Below, one piece after another: positions 36,704 through 46,254 of a DNA stretch of 64,000 nt. Where the stretch lies: contig NZ_JAIUJR010000004.1 in assembly GCF_020166335.1 (NCBI RefSeq), positions 124,001 to 188,000 of the forward strand, given 5' to 3'. This DNA is from Winogradskyella alexanderae. GTDB lineage: Bacteria > Bacteroidota > Bacteroidia > Flavobacteriales > Flavobacteriaceae. The translations under genes and the position numbers were made by a program. The notes beneath the pieces are model-generated. The model ran no database searches and was not told the origin of the DNA. It saw only the letters and a program-made list of their open reading frames with translations. Each line of letters starts with the position of its first letter. Position 1 is the stretch's first letter.

Positions 36704-39292
36704 TTATGCGGAATTCCGACTTGCATTGATATTACCAAATAAAGACCTCGTAACCATTTTTTCAAATACCCTAATCTGTTCTTCGTTTTTAATCTTGTCC
36801 TTTTCCAATTCCTGAATTTTCTTTAATGCATATTGCTGTATCGTCAATAAAGGCAACACTATGGATTCCCTAACATCAATTGAAGCCTTAGACACAGGCT
36901 CATCTTCCATTAACGCTTTAGAACCAGTGAGCTTCAAAATAAGTCGCTTCGTAGTTGTATATTCATCATAAATTAGTTTCCAAAAGTCACCAAACTCATC
37001 ATCATCTGCCATATAACGCGTTAGGTTAAAAAAGGATTTAGACAAAGACATCATGCTATTTGCAATTAGTGCTTTAAAGAATCTAGATTCTTGATACAAA
37101 TGTTGAACTTTTTCAAACTCGCCTTTCTCCTCGTAATGTTTTAACGCAGCACCAACGCCATAAAAACCTGGTACGTTTTGCTTGAGCTGACTCCATGAAC
37201 CTACAAACGGTATTGCTCTTAAATCTGCAAAAACCAAACTATCAGATTTACCTCGCTTTGAAGGTCTACTCCCAATATTAGTTTTCGCATAAAATTTAAG
37301 CGTACTCATCCGTTCCAAATAAGGTAAAAATTTTGGATGATTCTTAAAATCACTATAGGTCTGATAACTCAAGTTTGCGAGGTCATCCATCACTTTTTTA
37401 TCCTCAACATCCATTTCTAAATTCTTATCATTAAGCCTATTTGAAATACCAGAACTTATGAGCTGTTCCATATTATATCGAGAAGAATCAATTGTTCCAA
37501 AATTTGAACTAATGGTTTGTCCCTGGATGGTTAGCTGTATCTCCTTGTCCTCAATCGTTGGGCCAAGAGAGGCATAAAACTGATGCGTTTTACCACCGCC
37601 TCTAGCCGGTGGCCCTCCCCTACCATCAAAGAAAACAACATCAATTTTGTATGCTCTGGATAGTGCTGTTAAACGTTCCTTTGCTTTAAAAATAGCCCAG
37701 TTAGCCATTAAATAGCCTCCATCTTTGGTACCATCACTAAATCCAAGCATAATGGTTTGCCTATTACCACGTTCTTTTAAATGGTTTCTGTAATTGGAAT
37801 TAGAATATAGTTCTTCCATCACAGCAGGCGATGCTTCAAGGTCTGTAACCGTTTCGAATAATGGTACCACATCTGCTGTTAATTTATCTCCAAAAGCAAC
37901 CATTTTAAGCATTGCAAATAACTGCAGTACATTTAATGTTGTTTGGTTATTACTTATTATGTATCTATTACATGCTATTTCGCCATTTTTTTCTTGAATG
38001 GTTTTCATTGCTCGAATTGTCTCAACAATATTTATTGCCATTTCATCTTTAAATATAATGTCATCCCTTATCGTTCCTTTTATTTCAGACAAATGCTTTA
38101 ATTGTTGCTCTAATGATAAATCAAAAAAGTTTTCTGGAAACAAATCTGTATCATTATCTATTAGTTCTTTTACCAAAGCTCTAAACATGCCGTCGTGCAC
38201 ACGGCTGTCCTGCCTTATATCTAAGCTTGCAAAATGATATCCAAACAGTGTTGTTCTGTTTATAAGCATAGTAACTTTATCTACGAATAAGGATTGATGC
38301 TCATTGATGAGAATATCTCGTATTTCGTAAAGCTCATTCCTAAATTCATCTATTGTAATCCGTGTTGAATGGTCTTTGTGTAGCAAGGTGTTATGAAGTC
38401 TGTGATTTAAATCAATAATGCGTTCTCTAATCCCTTTAAAAGTTAATCTCCGTCTTAAATACTTGACGTCTTTAATGTAATTTTTTATTATGGACTCCTT
38501 TAGCTTTCTGGCAACATCTAAGGTTATTTGTGGCGTTACGAAAGGATTTCCATCTCTGTCTCCTCCTGGCCAAAACCCTATGTTTACAATTGAATTTTCA
38601 ATCTCCTTATCATCAAATATGTTGGTTTGGACATAATCATATATGCCACCGAAGGAATGGTAAAAAACGTTTTTTAAGTACCATATTAAATTTACCGCTT
38701 CATCATATGGTGTTGGTTTTTTATCCTTAAAAAAAGGCGTCTTGCCTAGTTGCCCCAGCAAACTTCTAATTTCAGTAAGGTTGTCTACTTTTATTGCCTC
38801 TGCTAAGTCTGTAATAATGCCTAAAACAGTACCTGGATAAAACTGGGTTGGATGCGCTGTTAATACTATTCTTACCTTAAAGGCTTCTAAATATTCACGA
38901 AGTAGTTCAATTTTATTTTCTGCCTTTGCATTTTCTTTTAGACTCCTCAAAGAACCAATACCTTCCATGTTATTAACAATAGGAAACGCTGCATCCTCAA
39001 CAGCATCAAAAAGGACCACCTGTCTTTCGATATACTGTATAAATCTAAAAAGAAGGTTAATCTGGCTCTTTGGTGAGCGTCTTGCTTGATATTTTTTGAA
39101 AAATGTGTCTACAATTGCCGTTGGATCTTCCTGGTTTTCAAATCCATTTTTACATGTTTCATAAAACAGTGGCAATAGCACAACTGTTTTTGAAAGCGTA
39201 TCAAAAGGCAATGTCATAAAAATACTGTTGTAAATCTGATATTTTGAAAGTACGTTTTGGTTAAAGCGAATTAATTTTGGTTCAATATGCAT
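36704..39292 (-). CDS. ppc: phosphoenolpyruvate carboxylase
   Basis: An 862-residue cytosolic PEP carboxylase that makes oxaloacetate from PEP and bicarbonate to refill the TCA cycle. Signature motifs are intact: VLTAHPTQ with catalytic His147, GFWPGGDRDGNPF near residue 240, the glycine-rich DGRGGPPARGGG loop near 555, and the C-terminal TRSLFGNINASRNSA. It is a single-gene unit, convergent with amtB and divergent from the hydroxyproline operon. A Met at residue 26 is another possible start, but the longer form is kept because it has no competing gene upstream. Confidence 0.95.
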   Translation of the reverse strand: MHIEPKLIRFNQNVLSKYQIYNSIFMTLPFDTLSKTVVLLPLFYETCKNGFENQEDPTAIVDTFFKKYQARRSPKSQINLLFRFIQYIERQVVLFDAVEDAAFPIVNNMEGIGSLRSLKENAKAENKIELLREYLEAFKVRIVLTAHPTQFYPGTVLGIITDLAEAIKVDNLTEIRSLLGQLGKTPFFKDKKPTPYDEAVNLIWYLKNVFYHSFGGIYDYVQTNIFDDKEIENSIVNIGFWPGGDRDGNPFVTPQITLDVARKLKESIIKNYIKDVKYLRRRLTFKGIRERIIDLNHRLHNTLLHKDHSTRITIDEFRNELYEIRDILINEHQSLFVDKVTMLINRTTLFGYHFASLDIRQDSRVHDGMFRALVKELIDNDTDLFPENFFDLSLEQQLKHLSEIKGTIRDDIIFKDEMAINIVETIRAMKTIQEKNGEIACNRYIISNNQTTLNVLQLFAMLKMVAFGDKLTADVVPLFETVTDLEASPAVMEELYSNSNYRNHLKERGNRQTIMLGFSDGTKDGGYLMANWAIFKAKERLTALSRAYKIDVVFFDGRGGPPARGGGKTHQFYASLGPTIEDKEIQLTIQGQTISSNFGTIDSSRYNMEQLISSGISNRLNDKNLEMDVEDKKVMDDLANLSYQTYSDFKNHPKFLPYLERMSTLKFYAKTNIGSRPSKRGKSDSLVFADLRAIPFVGSWSQLKQNVPGFYGVGAALKHYEEKGEFEKVQHLYQESRFFKALIANSMMSLSKSFFNLTRYMADDDEFGDFWKLIYDEYTTTKRLILKLTGSKALMEDEPVSKASIDVRESIVLPLLTIQQYALKKIQELEKDKIKNEEQIRVFEKMVTRSLFGNINASRNSA

Positions 39293-39413
39293 ATGGAAAT
39301 AAATGGAGAATTAATGTTTCTTATAAAAATATAGGATTTTAAAGATATCATATTTAGATCTAATCCTAAAGCCATAAAAATGCTTTACTTCTTTTTTTCA
39401 TCCTTGTTTTTAA

Positions 39414-39427
39414 TTGAAATATTTCAA
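39414..39427. promoter_or_regulatory. palindrome upstream of the hydroxyproline operon
   Basis: TTGAAATATTTCAA, a perfect 14-base palindrome centred 55 bases before the start of the first gene of the operon, in the 182-base region shared with ppc. Its place suits an operator for a dimeric regulator, but no regulator gene is next to the operon and AT-rich palindromes arise by chance. Confidence 0.35.
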
Positions 39428-39474
39428 ATAAGATTAACTTTAACTCATCAATTCTTTTTTAAAAGTCTCATAAT

Positions 39475-40392
39475 ATGGGTATTGTTTGGGAAGGTGTAAT
39501 GCCTGCAGTTACAACTAAGTTCAACAACATCGATGAACTTGATCTTAGAATGTTCAAAATCAATATCGATGCGCAACTAGACGCTGGAGTGCATGGAATC
39601 GTTTTAGGTGGTACACTCGGTGAAGCTAGTACCCTAACAGATGACGAAAAGCGTATCCTAACGAGAGAAACCGTAGCGCATGTTAAGGGTAAAGTTCCTG
39701 TTCTTATAAACATAGCTGAGCAGACCACAAAAGATGCTATTGAGAGTGCAAAAAAAGCTGAAGATGATGGTGCCCAAGCATTAATGATGTTACCACCCAT
39801 GCGCTACAAATCAGGAGATAGAGAAACGGTAGCCTATTTTACTGCAGTTGCCAAAAGTACGCGATTACCAATAATGGTATACAACAACCCTGTTGATTAT
39901 AAAGTCGAAGTTAGCCTAGAGATGTTTGAACAACTTCTTCAATCATGCCCAAATATCGAAGCCGTAAAAGAATCAACTAGAGATGTATCTAATGTTACGA
40001 GGATCATAAATAGATTTGGTAACAGGCTCAAAATAATGACTGGAGTGGACACTCTAGCTTTAGAGAGTTTACTTATGGGTGCAAATGGTTGGATCGCAGG
40101 ATTGGTTTGCGCTTTCCCAAAAGAGACTGTGGCAATATATGAGCTACAAAAAGTTGGGCGTATTGAAGAGGCCCTGAAAATATACCGATGGTTTCTCCCT
40201 CTATTGGAATTGGATATAAATCCTAAATTGGTTCAAAATATAAAACTTGCAGAAGTCTACACAGGTTTGGGAACCGAAAATGTGCGAGCACCACGATTAC
40301 CGCTTAGTGGAAAAGAACGGGAACATGTCATTCAAATAATTGAAAATAGTTTAAAGTCAAGACCGGAAATACCAGATTATAAAGCCATTTAA
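39475..40392 (+). CDS. DapA-family aldolase/deaminase, probable pyrroline-4-hydroxy-2-carboxylate deaminase
   Basis: A 305-residue class I aldolase-fold protein of the dihydrodipicolinate synthase family: GGTLGE at 45-50, Tyr136 in MVYNNP and Schiff-base Lys165 in EAVKEST. As first gene of an operon with hydroxyproline epimerase, D-amino-acid dehydrogenase and 2-oxoglutarate-semialdehyde dehydrogenase, it most likely converts cis-4-hydroxy-D-proline-derived 1-pyrroline-4-hydroxy-2-carboxylate to 2-oxoglutarate semialdehyde with loss of ammonia and water. True lysine-pathway DapA is unlikely in this setting. The next gene starts 1 base after its stop. Confidence 0.88.
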   Translation: MGIVWEGVMPAVTTKFNNIDELDLRMFKINIDAQLDAGVHGIVLGGTLGEASTLTDDEKRILTRETVAHVKGKVPVLINIAEQTTKDAIESAKKAEDDGAQALMMLPPMRYKSGDRETVAYFTAVAKSTRLPIMVYNNPVDYKVEVSLEMFEQLLQSCPNIEAVKESTRDVSNVTRIINRFGNRLKIMTGVDTLALESLLMGANGWIAGLVCAFPKETVAIYELQKVGRIEEALKIYRWFLPLLELDINPKLVQNIKLAEVYTGLGTENVRAPRLPLSGKEREHVIQIIENSLKSRPEIPDYKAI

Positions 40393-40393
40393 A

Positions 40394-41977
40394 ATGATAA
40401 CAGGAAAAAATAGAATCGGATATCGTTACTCTTCCGAAGGTACAGTAACATTTAAAACCTTCAATCCACTTTTAAATTTTGAAAATGAATCCGTTTTCTA
40501 TGAAGCTTCAGATACAGAAATTAATGAAGCCGTAAGGTTGGCTGATGAGGCTTTTAAGAATTATCGAACAATTCCTGGATATAAGAAGGCCGAATTCTTG
40601 CGTTCAATAGCAGACGAAATTTTAAATCTAGATGACGCGTTAATTCATATGTATTGCTCAGAGTCAGGTTTACCAGAAGGTAGGGCAAAAGGTGAAAGAG
40701 GTCGAACCATTGGCCAATTGCGAATGTTTGCAGATTTGGTTGAAAATGGTTCTTGGGTTGAAGCTACAATAGATACAGCAAACCCAGATCGTACACCATT
40801 GCCAAAGCCAGATTTACGAAAAATGCTTATTCCATTGGGCCCTGTTGTGGTTTTTGGCGCTAGTAATTTTCCTCTTGCCTACTCTACTGCGGGAGGCGAC
40901 ACAGCTTCTGCATTGGCGGCAGGTTGCCCTGTCATTGTTAAATCGCACCCAATGCATGCAGGCACTGGTGAGCTGGTGGCCTCTGCTATACTTAAAGCTG
41001 CTAAAAGTAATGGAATGCCTGATGGTGTATTTTCAAACTTGAATAGCTCAGGAATTGAAGTTGGTACCATATTGGTTAAACATCCGAATATAAAAGCCGT
41101 TGGCTTTACAGGAAGTATAAATGGTGGTAGAGCCTTATTCAACCTTTCCTCAGCACGTGAAGAACCCATTCCTGTTTTTGCAGAAATGGGAAGTATTAAT
41201 CCGGTTATAATCTTACCTCAAGCCCTTAAAACCAAGAGTGCTGACTTAGCTAAAACCTATGCTTCGTCAATTACTTTAGGAACTGGGCAATTCTGCACCA
41301 ACCCTGGACTTATTCTAGGCATTGAAAGTGGGGAGTTGTCTAAGTTTATTGATTCATTGTCAATGGAGATTCTGAAAAAGGAACCCAACTGCATGCTCCA
41401 CCCAAAAATCAAATGGTCTTATGATGAAAATAAAGATGTAGCCATTTCTCAATCTCAAACTATGGTTGTAGCAAACTACGAGCAAGATGTCGAACCTAAC
41501 TTTGCACAGCAAGCACTATTAACAGTGCGTGGAGACACCTTTTTAGACAACCCTCAATTACATCATGAAGTTTTTGGACCCTTTTCGTTAATTGTTCAGT
41601 GTAAATCTATTGAGCAATTAGAACAGATAATTTCCAAACTTGAGGGGCAACTAACAGGAACTATAATAGCCCATGATGATGAAATCTCAAAATATCCAAA
41701 GCTTGTAGCAACCCTGAAAAATAGAGTTGGGCGTATCATATTTAACGGTGTACCCACTGGAGTGGAAGTTTGTCCTGCCATGACTCACGGAGGCCCCTAT
41801 CCAGCTTCAACTGATAGTCGGTTTACAGCAGTTGGCATTCATTCAATTAAGCGTTGGGTTAGGCCATTTAGCTATCAAGATTGGCCAAATCATTTACTTC
41901 CAGATGAATTAAAAAATGAAAACCCTCTAAAGTTGTCACGTCTAGTAAACAACCAACAAACCTCAGACAAATTATAA
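40394..41977 (+). CDS. 2-oxoglutarate semialdehyde dehydrogenase (2,5-dioxovalerate dehydrogenase)
   Basis: A 527-residue aldehyde dehydrogenase of the KGSADH group, which is longer than typical ALDHs. Catalytic Asn158 (FGASNFP), Glu264 (FAEMGS) and Cys301 (GQFCTNPG) are in place. It oxidises 2-oxoglutarate semialdehyde to 2-oxoglutarate with NAD(P). The FAEMGSINP and GQFCTNPGL wording is typical of the type found in hydroxyproline and sugar-acid pathways. It is the second gene of the operon, 1 base after the DapA-family gene and 3 bases before the epimerase gene. Confidence 0.93.
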   Translation: MITGKNRIGYRYSSEGTVTFKTFNPLLNFENESVFYEASDTEINEAVRLADEAFKNYRTIPGYKKAEFLRSIADEILNLDDALIHMYCSESGLPEGRAKGERGRTIGQLRMFADLVENGSWVEATIDTANPDRTPLPKPDLRKMLIPLGPVVVFGASNFPLAYSTAGGDTASALAAGCPVIVKSHPMHAGTGELVASAILKAAKSNGMPDGVFSNLNSSGIEVGTILVKHPNIKAVGFTGSINGGRALFNLSSAREEPIPVFAEMGSINPVIILPQALKTKSADLAKTYASSITLGTGQFCTNPGLILGIESGELSKFIDSLSMEILKKEPNCMLHPKIKWSYDENKDVAISQSQTMVVANYEQDVEPNFAQQALLTVRGDTFLDNPQLHHEVFGPFSLIVQCKSIEQLEQIISKLEGQLTGTIIAHDDEISKYPKLVATLKNRVGRIIFNGVPTGVEVCPAMTHGGPYPASTDSRFTAVGIHSIKRWVRPFSYQDWPNHLLPDELKNENPLKLSRLVNNQQTSDKL

Positions 41978-41980
41978 TCT

Positions 41981-42991
41981 ATGGCTAGGCACACTTTTGT
42001 TTGTATCGATGGGCACACCTGCGGGAATCCTGTAAGGGTTATTAAAGAAGGTGGTCCAGAATTGATTGGAAGAAACATGAGTGAAAAACGCAAACACTTT
42101 ATCAGCGAATATGATTGGATACGAACGGGTTTGATGTTTGAACCTCGAGGTCACGATATCATGAGTGGTAGTATCCTATATCCTGCCCATAACCCAGAAA
42201 ATGATTTTGCTATTCTCTTTATTGAAACATCGGGTTGCCTGCCCATGTGTGGACATGGAACTATAGGTACAATAACAATTGGCCTTGAAGAAGGTCTAAT
42301 AAAGCCAAGAAAAACTGGGAAAGTATTAATGGAGGCACCAGCTGGTTTAATTGAAATAGAATACAAGCAAACAAAAGACAAGATAGACTGGGTTAAGCTC
42401 AAAAATGTGAAGAGCTATTTGGCCGCCGAAACATTATCCATTGCCTGTCCAGACTTAGGTGTTTTAACCTTTGATGTTGCTTATGGAGGGAATTTTTATG
42501 CCATAATAGACCCACAAAATAATTTCTCTGGCATGCAAGACTATACCGCAGGTCAACTAATACAATTTTCACAGATTATACGACAACGAATCAATGAAAA
42601 ATATCCTGAACGCTTTATTCATCCCGAAGATGAGAGCATTCGTGATGTAAGCCATATTCTATGGGCTGGCAAACCATTAAATCCTAGTTCTTCAGGAAGA
42701 AATGCGGTATTTTACGGCGACAAGGCTATTGATCGATCACCATGTGGTACAGGCACTAGTGCACGGATGGCTCAATTATATGCCAAAAACAAATTACAGT
42801 TAGGAGAGGAATTTATTCATGAAAGTTATATCGGTAGCACTTTTATTGGAAAAATCGAAGAGGTGACAGAAATAAACGGTATACCTGCGATTATTCCGAG
42901 TATAAAGGGCTGGGCCAAAATATATGGTTATAACACTATTTATATTGATGAAGAGGACGACCCTTTTGCACATGGATTTCAAGTGATTTAA
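41981..42991 (+). CDS. 4-hydroxyproline 2-epimerase
   Basis: A 336-residue proline-racemase-family enzyme with both catalytic cysteines: Cys90 in PMCGHGTIG and Cys255 in SPCGTGTSA. The Cys/Cys pair marks epimerase/racemase rather than the Cys/Thr trans-3-hydroxyproline dehydratase. With the neighbouring deaminase, dehydrogenase and D-amino-acid oxidoreductase it should interconvert trans-4-hydroxy-L-proline and cis-4-hydroxy-D-proline. Proline racemase itself is the main alternative, made unlikely by context. It lies 2 bases before the oxidoreductase gene, indicating one transcript. Confidence 0.93.
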   Translation: MARHTFVCIDGHTCGNPVRVIKEGGPELIGRNMSEKRKHFISEYDWIRTGLMFEPRGHDIMSGSILYPAHNPENDFAILFIETSGCLPMCGHGTIGTITIGLEEGLIKPRKTGKVLMEAPAGLIEIEYKQTKDKIDWVKLKNVKSYLAAETLSIACPDLGVLTFDVAYGGNFYAIIDPQNNFSGMQDYTAGQLIQFSQIIRQRINEKYPERFIHPEDESIRDVSHILWAGKPLNPSSSGRNAVFYGDKAIDRSPCGTGTSARMAQLYAKNKLQLGEEFIHESYIGSTFIGKIEEVTEINGIPAIIPSIKGWAKIYGYNTIYIDEEDDPFAHGFQVI

Positions 42992-42993
42992 AA

Positions 42994-44241
42994 ATGAGTA
43001 AAAAAGTAATTGTTATTGGAGGTGGGATAATTGGATTATGTTCTGCTTATTTCCTTCAAAAAGAAGGACATGAAGTGACAGTTATAGACAAATCTGGATT
43101 GGATTCCGGTGCTTCTTACGTCAATGCAGGATATTTATCGCCAAGTCACATCATTCCACTTTCCGCACCTGGCGTGGTAAAAAAAGGGTTGAAATGGATG
43201 TTAAGTCCTTCAAGTCCTTTTTATGTTAAACCGCGTATGGATTTGGAATTCTTAAAGTGGGCTTGGGCATTTAATGCCTCGTGTAACAGCAAACATGTTG
43301 AAAGAACGGCACCTGTTATACGCGATATAACTATCCTTAGTCAAAGATTGTTTGAGGATATTATAAAATCCGAAAAATTAAACGCTCACTACAAGAAAAA
43401 AGGACTGATTATGCTTTGTCAAACTCAAAAAATGCTTGAGGAAGAAATAAAAATATTAAAACTTGCACAATCTCTTGGATTAGAAGCGCAAGAATACTCA
43501 ATAAGAGATATTGAAAGTATTGAACCAAATGTTAAGATTAATTCAATTGGTGGTACCTACTATAAATGCGATCATCATTCCACACCCCACGAATTTATGA
43601 CGCAACTAAAAACCCATCTTAAAGATGTGGGTGTGACTTTTCGAAGTAATGACGAGGTAGTGGATTTCAAATTTAGCGACAGAAAAATCACTAACATAAT
43701 AACAACAAAATTCAATGTCGCTGCAGATGAATTTGTATTAGCCTCGGGATCTTGGACTGCAAAATTAGTCAAGAAAATGGGTTTAAAATTACTATTGCAA
43801 GCAGGAAAGGGTTACCGCATAGACAGTAAACAAAAAACAAAAATAACGGTCCCAGCTATATTGGCAGAAGCAAAGGTCGCGGTAACTCCTATGAATGGCT
43901 TCACGAGATTTGCAGGTACAATGGAAATTGCAGGAATAAATCATAACATCAATAAAGTCCGAGTTGAAGCAATTAGTAGAGCTGTAAAACAATACTATCC
44001 AAATATTGAACCGACAGAGCAAGAAAAATCAAACGCTAGATGTGGTCTTCGCCCTGTGTCACCAGATGGACTTCCTTACATTGGTAAGTCATCAAAATTT
44101 TGCAATCTCACAATTGCTGCAGGTCATGCTATGATGGGTTGGAGCATGGGCACAGCAACAGGTTTGTTTGTTGCTGAAATAATTTCGGATAAGAAACCAT
44201 CGTTAGATTTAAAACCCTTTCATCCAGAGCGACAATTTTAA
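42994..44241 (+). CDS. FAD-dependent D-hydroxyproline dehydrogenase (DadA family)
   Basis: A 415-residue DAO/DadA-family flavoprotein. The FAD-binding GGGIIGLCSAYFL motif (9-21) and the C-terminal GLRPVSPDGLPYIG ... AAGHAMMGWSMG segments are typical of membrane-linked D-amino-acid dehydrogenases. In this operon it most likely oxidises cis-4-hydroxy-D-proline to 1-pyrroline-4-hydroxy-2-carboxylate, the substrate of the DapA-family protein. Electrons probably go to the respiratory chain. It completes the four-step pathway; no hydroxyproline importer is encoded beside it. Confidence 0.9.
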   Translation: MSKKVIVIGGGIIGLCSAYFLQKEGHEVTVIDKSGLDSGASYVNAGYLSPSHIIPLSAPGVVKKGLKWMLSPSSPFYVKPRMDLEFLKWAWAFNASCNSKHVERTAPVIRDITILSQRLFEDIIKSEKLNAHYKKKGLIMLCQTQKMLEEEIKILKLAQSLGLEAQEYSIRDIESIEPNVKINSIGGTYYKCDHHSTPHEFMTQLKTHLKDVGVTFRSNDEVVDFKFSDRKITNIITTKFNVAADEFVLASGSWTAKLVKKMGLKLLLQAGKGYRIDSKQKTKITVPAILAEAKVAVTPMNGFTRFAGTMEIAGINHNINKVRVEAISRAVKQYYPNIEPTEQEKSNARCGLRPVSPDGLPYIGKSSKFCNLTIAAGHAMMGWSMGTATGLFVAEIISDKKPSLDLKPFHPERQF

Positions 44242-44257
44242 TCTCAACTAACTAGCA

Positions 44258-44737
44258 ATGTGCAAGATAAACGAAGAGAAATTTATGATGAAAGCAGTCG
44301 ATATTGCTTTAGAAGGCGTCAAGAATAATGAGGGTGGCCCATTTGGATGTGTCGTCGTAAAAGACGGTAGAATAATTGGGAAAGGCAACAATAAAGTAAC
44401 CTCCTCAAATGATCCAACTGCTCATGCAGAAATAATCGCAATAAGAGAAGCTTGTGCCAATTTAGGATCTTTTCAACTTGATGGTTGCGAAATTTATACC
44501 ACCTGCGAACCTTGTCCTATGTGTCTTGGTGCAATATATTGGGCAAGACCCGATAAGGTTTATTACGCATGTGATCAAAAAGATGCTGCAGATATTGGTT
44601 TTGACGATCAATTTATTTACAACGAAATCCCAATGCCATACCATAAAAGAAGCATTCCATTTAAACAACTTGAAAGAGCAACTGCATTAAAAGTATTTAA
44701 AGAATGGGATGAAAAAGAGGATAAAATCGAATATTAG
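44258..44737 (+). CDS. guaD: guanine deaminase-like nucleobase deaminase (CDA fold)
   Basis: A 159-residue cytidine-deaminase-superfamily protein. The zinc site is intact: His56-Ala-Glu58 and P-C-P-M-C with Cys86 and Cys89. The sequence EGGPFGCVVVKDG near 25-37 and the length match the Bacillus-type guanine deaminase, which turns guanine into xanthine; tRNA-adenosine deaminases share the zinc motif but differ elsewhere. It starts 16 bases after the hydroxyproline operon, so it may share that transcript, and it ends 106 bases before the arsenosugar operon. No functional link to either is clear. Confidence 0.85.
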   Translation: MCKINEEKFMMKAVDIALEGVKNNEGGPFGCVVVKDGRIIGKGNNKVTSSNDPTAHAEIIAIREACANLGSFQLDGCEIYTTCEPCPMCLGAIYWARPDKVYYACDQKDAADIGFDDQFIYNEIPMPYHKRSIPFKQLERATALKVFKEWDEKEDKIEY

Positions 44738-44843
44738 TTTAAGTAATAAAATTTTATCTAATTTTTATAGGTTTTTTCTGTAATCTTTAAGAATTAACTC
44801 CGACAAAAAACTTTATATTCACTTTTTTAAAACAATTATACTA

Positions 44844-45179
44844 ATGTTTAAAACATACTACGACCCAAAGGATCTAAAGAAATTTGGTAATATTTCTGAA
44901 TGGAACGAAGAATTAGGCGCTAAATTTTTTGATTATTATGCAAAAGTTTTTGAAGAAGGCGCCCTGTCCGCACGTGAAAAATCGCTAATAGCACTCGCTG
45001 TTGCCCATACTATACAATGCCCTTACTGTATTGACGCCTACACTGGCGATGGACTTCAAAGAGGGATTACAAAAGAAGAAATGATGGAAGCATTACACGT
45101 CGCAGGTGCCATAAGAGGTGGTGCCTCCTTGGTTCATGGTGTACAAATGATGAACAAGGTCAATAAACTAGATGGATAA
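44844..45179 (+). CDS. arsenosugar-associated peroxidase-like protein (CMD/AhpD family)
   Basis: A 111-residue carboxymuconolactone-decarboxylase-fold protein with the redox motif Cys59-Pro-Tyr-Cys62 and the helical V-A-G-A-I-R-G-G-A-S-L-V-H-G segment. It matches the small family (TIGR04169) found next to ArsS, in which some members carry selenocysteine at the CxxC site; here both positions are plain cysteine codons. AhpD-like proteins pass electrons in peroxide or thiol chemistry. It is the first gene of the arsenosugar operon, 6 bases before arsS, so a role in keeping arsenic intermediates or the radical enzyme reduced is plausible. Confidence 0.88.
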   Translation: MFKTYYDPKDLKKFGNISEWNEELGAKFFDYYAKVFEEGALSAREKSLIALAVAHTIQCPYCIDAYTGDGLQRGITKEEMMEALHVAGAIRGGASLVHGVQMMNKVNKLDG

Positions 45180-45185
45180 TAGTAT

Positions 45186-46250
45186 ATGACTAAACTAAAA
45201 ACACAATCTTTACATAAACGCGAAAGTGCACTCGCACAAAGTAAAAGACAGCTAGAAATCTTATCCAATGGTATTTTTCAAAATGGAGAATTACCAAAAT
45301 TTAAGGATAAAATTGCTGAGACCAATCAATTCCCATTAAAGGCAAAAAAACTTGAAATCCTTCAAATAAATGTTGGGTATATGTGCAATCAGGTTTGTGA
45401 GCATTGCCATGTAGATGCTGGTCCTGATCGTCAAGAAATTATGACTAAAGAAACAATGAAACAATGTCTGGAAGTCATAAAAAATACAGGTGCTCATACG
45501 CTTGACCTTACTGGTGGCGCTCCTGAAATGAATCCAAATTTTAGATGGTTTGTAGAAGAGGCTTCAAAAGCCGGAGTTCAAGACTTTATTGTACGATCTA
45601 ATCTTACCATTATAAAGGCAAATAAAAAGTATTATGACCTCCCTGAATTTTTCAAGAAACACAATGTACATGTTGTAAGCTCCATGCCTCATTGGACTAA
45701 AGGCAAGACCGATAAACAACGTGGAGATGGCGTTTTTGATAAATCCATTCAAGCTCTACAGGATCTAAATGCTATTGGTTATGGAATGCCAGATAGCTCC
45801 TTGCGACTAGATTTAGTTTATAATCCTTCAGGTGCATTTTTACCAAGCGACCAAGTTTCAATGGAAAAGGATTTCAAAAAAGCATTGATGGAAGATTTTG
45901 GCATACACTTTCATAATTTGTTTGCAATCACCAATTTGCCGATAAGTCGATTCTTGGATTACCTCATCGCATCAGAAAATTATGAAGATTATATGTATCA
46001 ATTGGTTGATGCTTATAATCCGGCTGCAGTAGCAAATGTCATGTGCACCAACACCCTTTCGGTAAGTTGGGATGGTTACCTCTATGATTGTGATTTCAAT
46101 CAAATGTTAGAATTACCTGTTAATAGTAAAGTGAAGCATATATCTGATTATAATGAGGAATTACTCGAAGGACGAAATATTGTAATCTCCCAACATTGCT
46201 ATGGATGTACTGCGGGTGCAGGTAGTAGTTGCCAAGGAACAGTAGCCTAA
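45186..46250 (+). CDS. arsS: arsenosugar biosynthesis radical SAM protein ArsS
   Basis: A 354-residue radical SAM enzyme. The [4Fe-4S]-SAM motif is Cys67-x3-Cys71-x2-Cys74 (MCNQVCEHC), followed by HVDAGPDR, a hallmark of the ArsS/TIGR04167 family; the TLDLTGGAPEMNPNF motif follows. The C-terminal region carries further cysteines (Cys338, Cys341, Cys349 in a HCYGCTAG...SSC pattern) that may bind an auxiliary cluster or the arsenic substrate. In cyanobacteria ArsS adds the 5'-deoxyadenosyl group of SAM to a dimethylated arsenical, giving dimethylarsinoyl-deoxyadenosine. The operon also encodes ArsM, which makes the substrate. Confidence 0.95.
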   Translation: MTKLKTQSLHKRESALAQSKRQLEILSNGIFQNGELPKFKDKIAETNQFPLKAKKLEILQINVGYMCNQVCEHCHVDAGPDRQEIMTKETMKQCLEVIKNTGAHTLDLTGGAPEMNPNFRWFVEEASKAGVQDFIVRSNLTIIKANKKYYDLPEFFKKHNVHVVSSMPHWTKGKTDKQRGDGVFDKSIQALQDLNAIGYGMPDSSLRLDLVYNPSGAFLPSDQVSMEKDFKKALMEDFGIHFHNLFAITNLPISRFLDYLIASENYEDYMYQLVDAYNPAAVANVMCTNTLSVSWDGYLYDCDFNQMLELPVNSKVKHISDYNEELLEGRNIVISQHCYGCTAGAGSSCQGTVA

Positions 46251-46254
46251 AACT

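Noticed and set aside
41981..42991. trans-3-hydroxy-L-proline dehydratase
   Set aside because: Both catalytic positions are Cys (90 and 255); the dehydratase has Thr at the second.
44738..44843. Intrinsic terminator between the guanine deaminase and arsenosugar genes
   Set aside because: Only a weak AT-only palindrome (ATAAAATTTTAT) is present; no GC-containing stem with a T-run.
45015..45030. Selenocysteine site in the CMD-family protein
   Set aside because: Both redox positions are encoded by Cys codons and no in-frame TGA is present.
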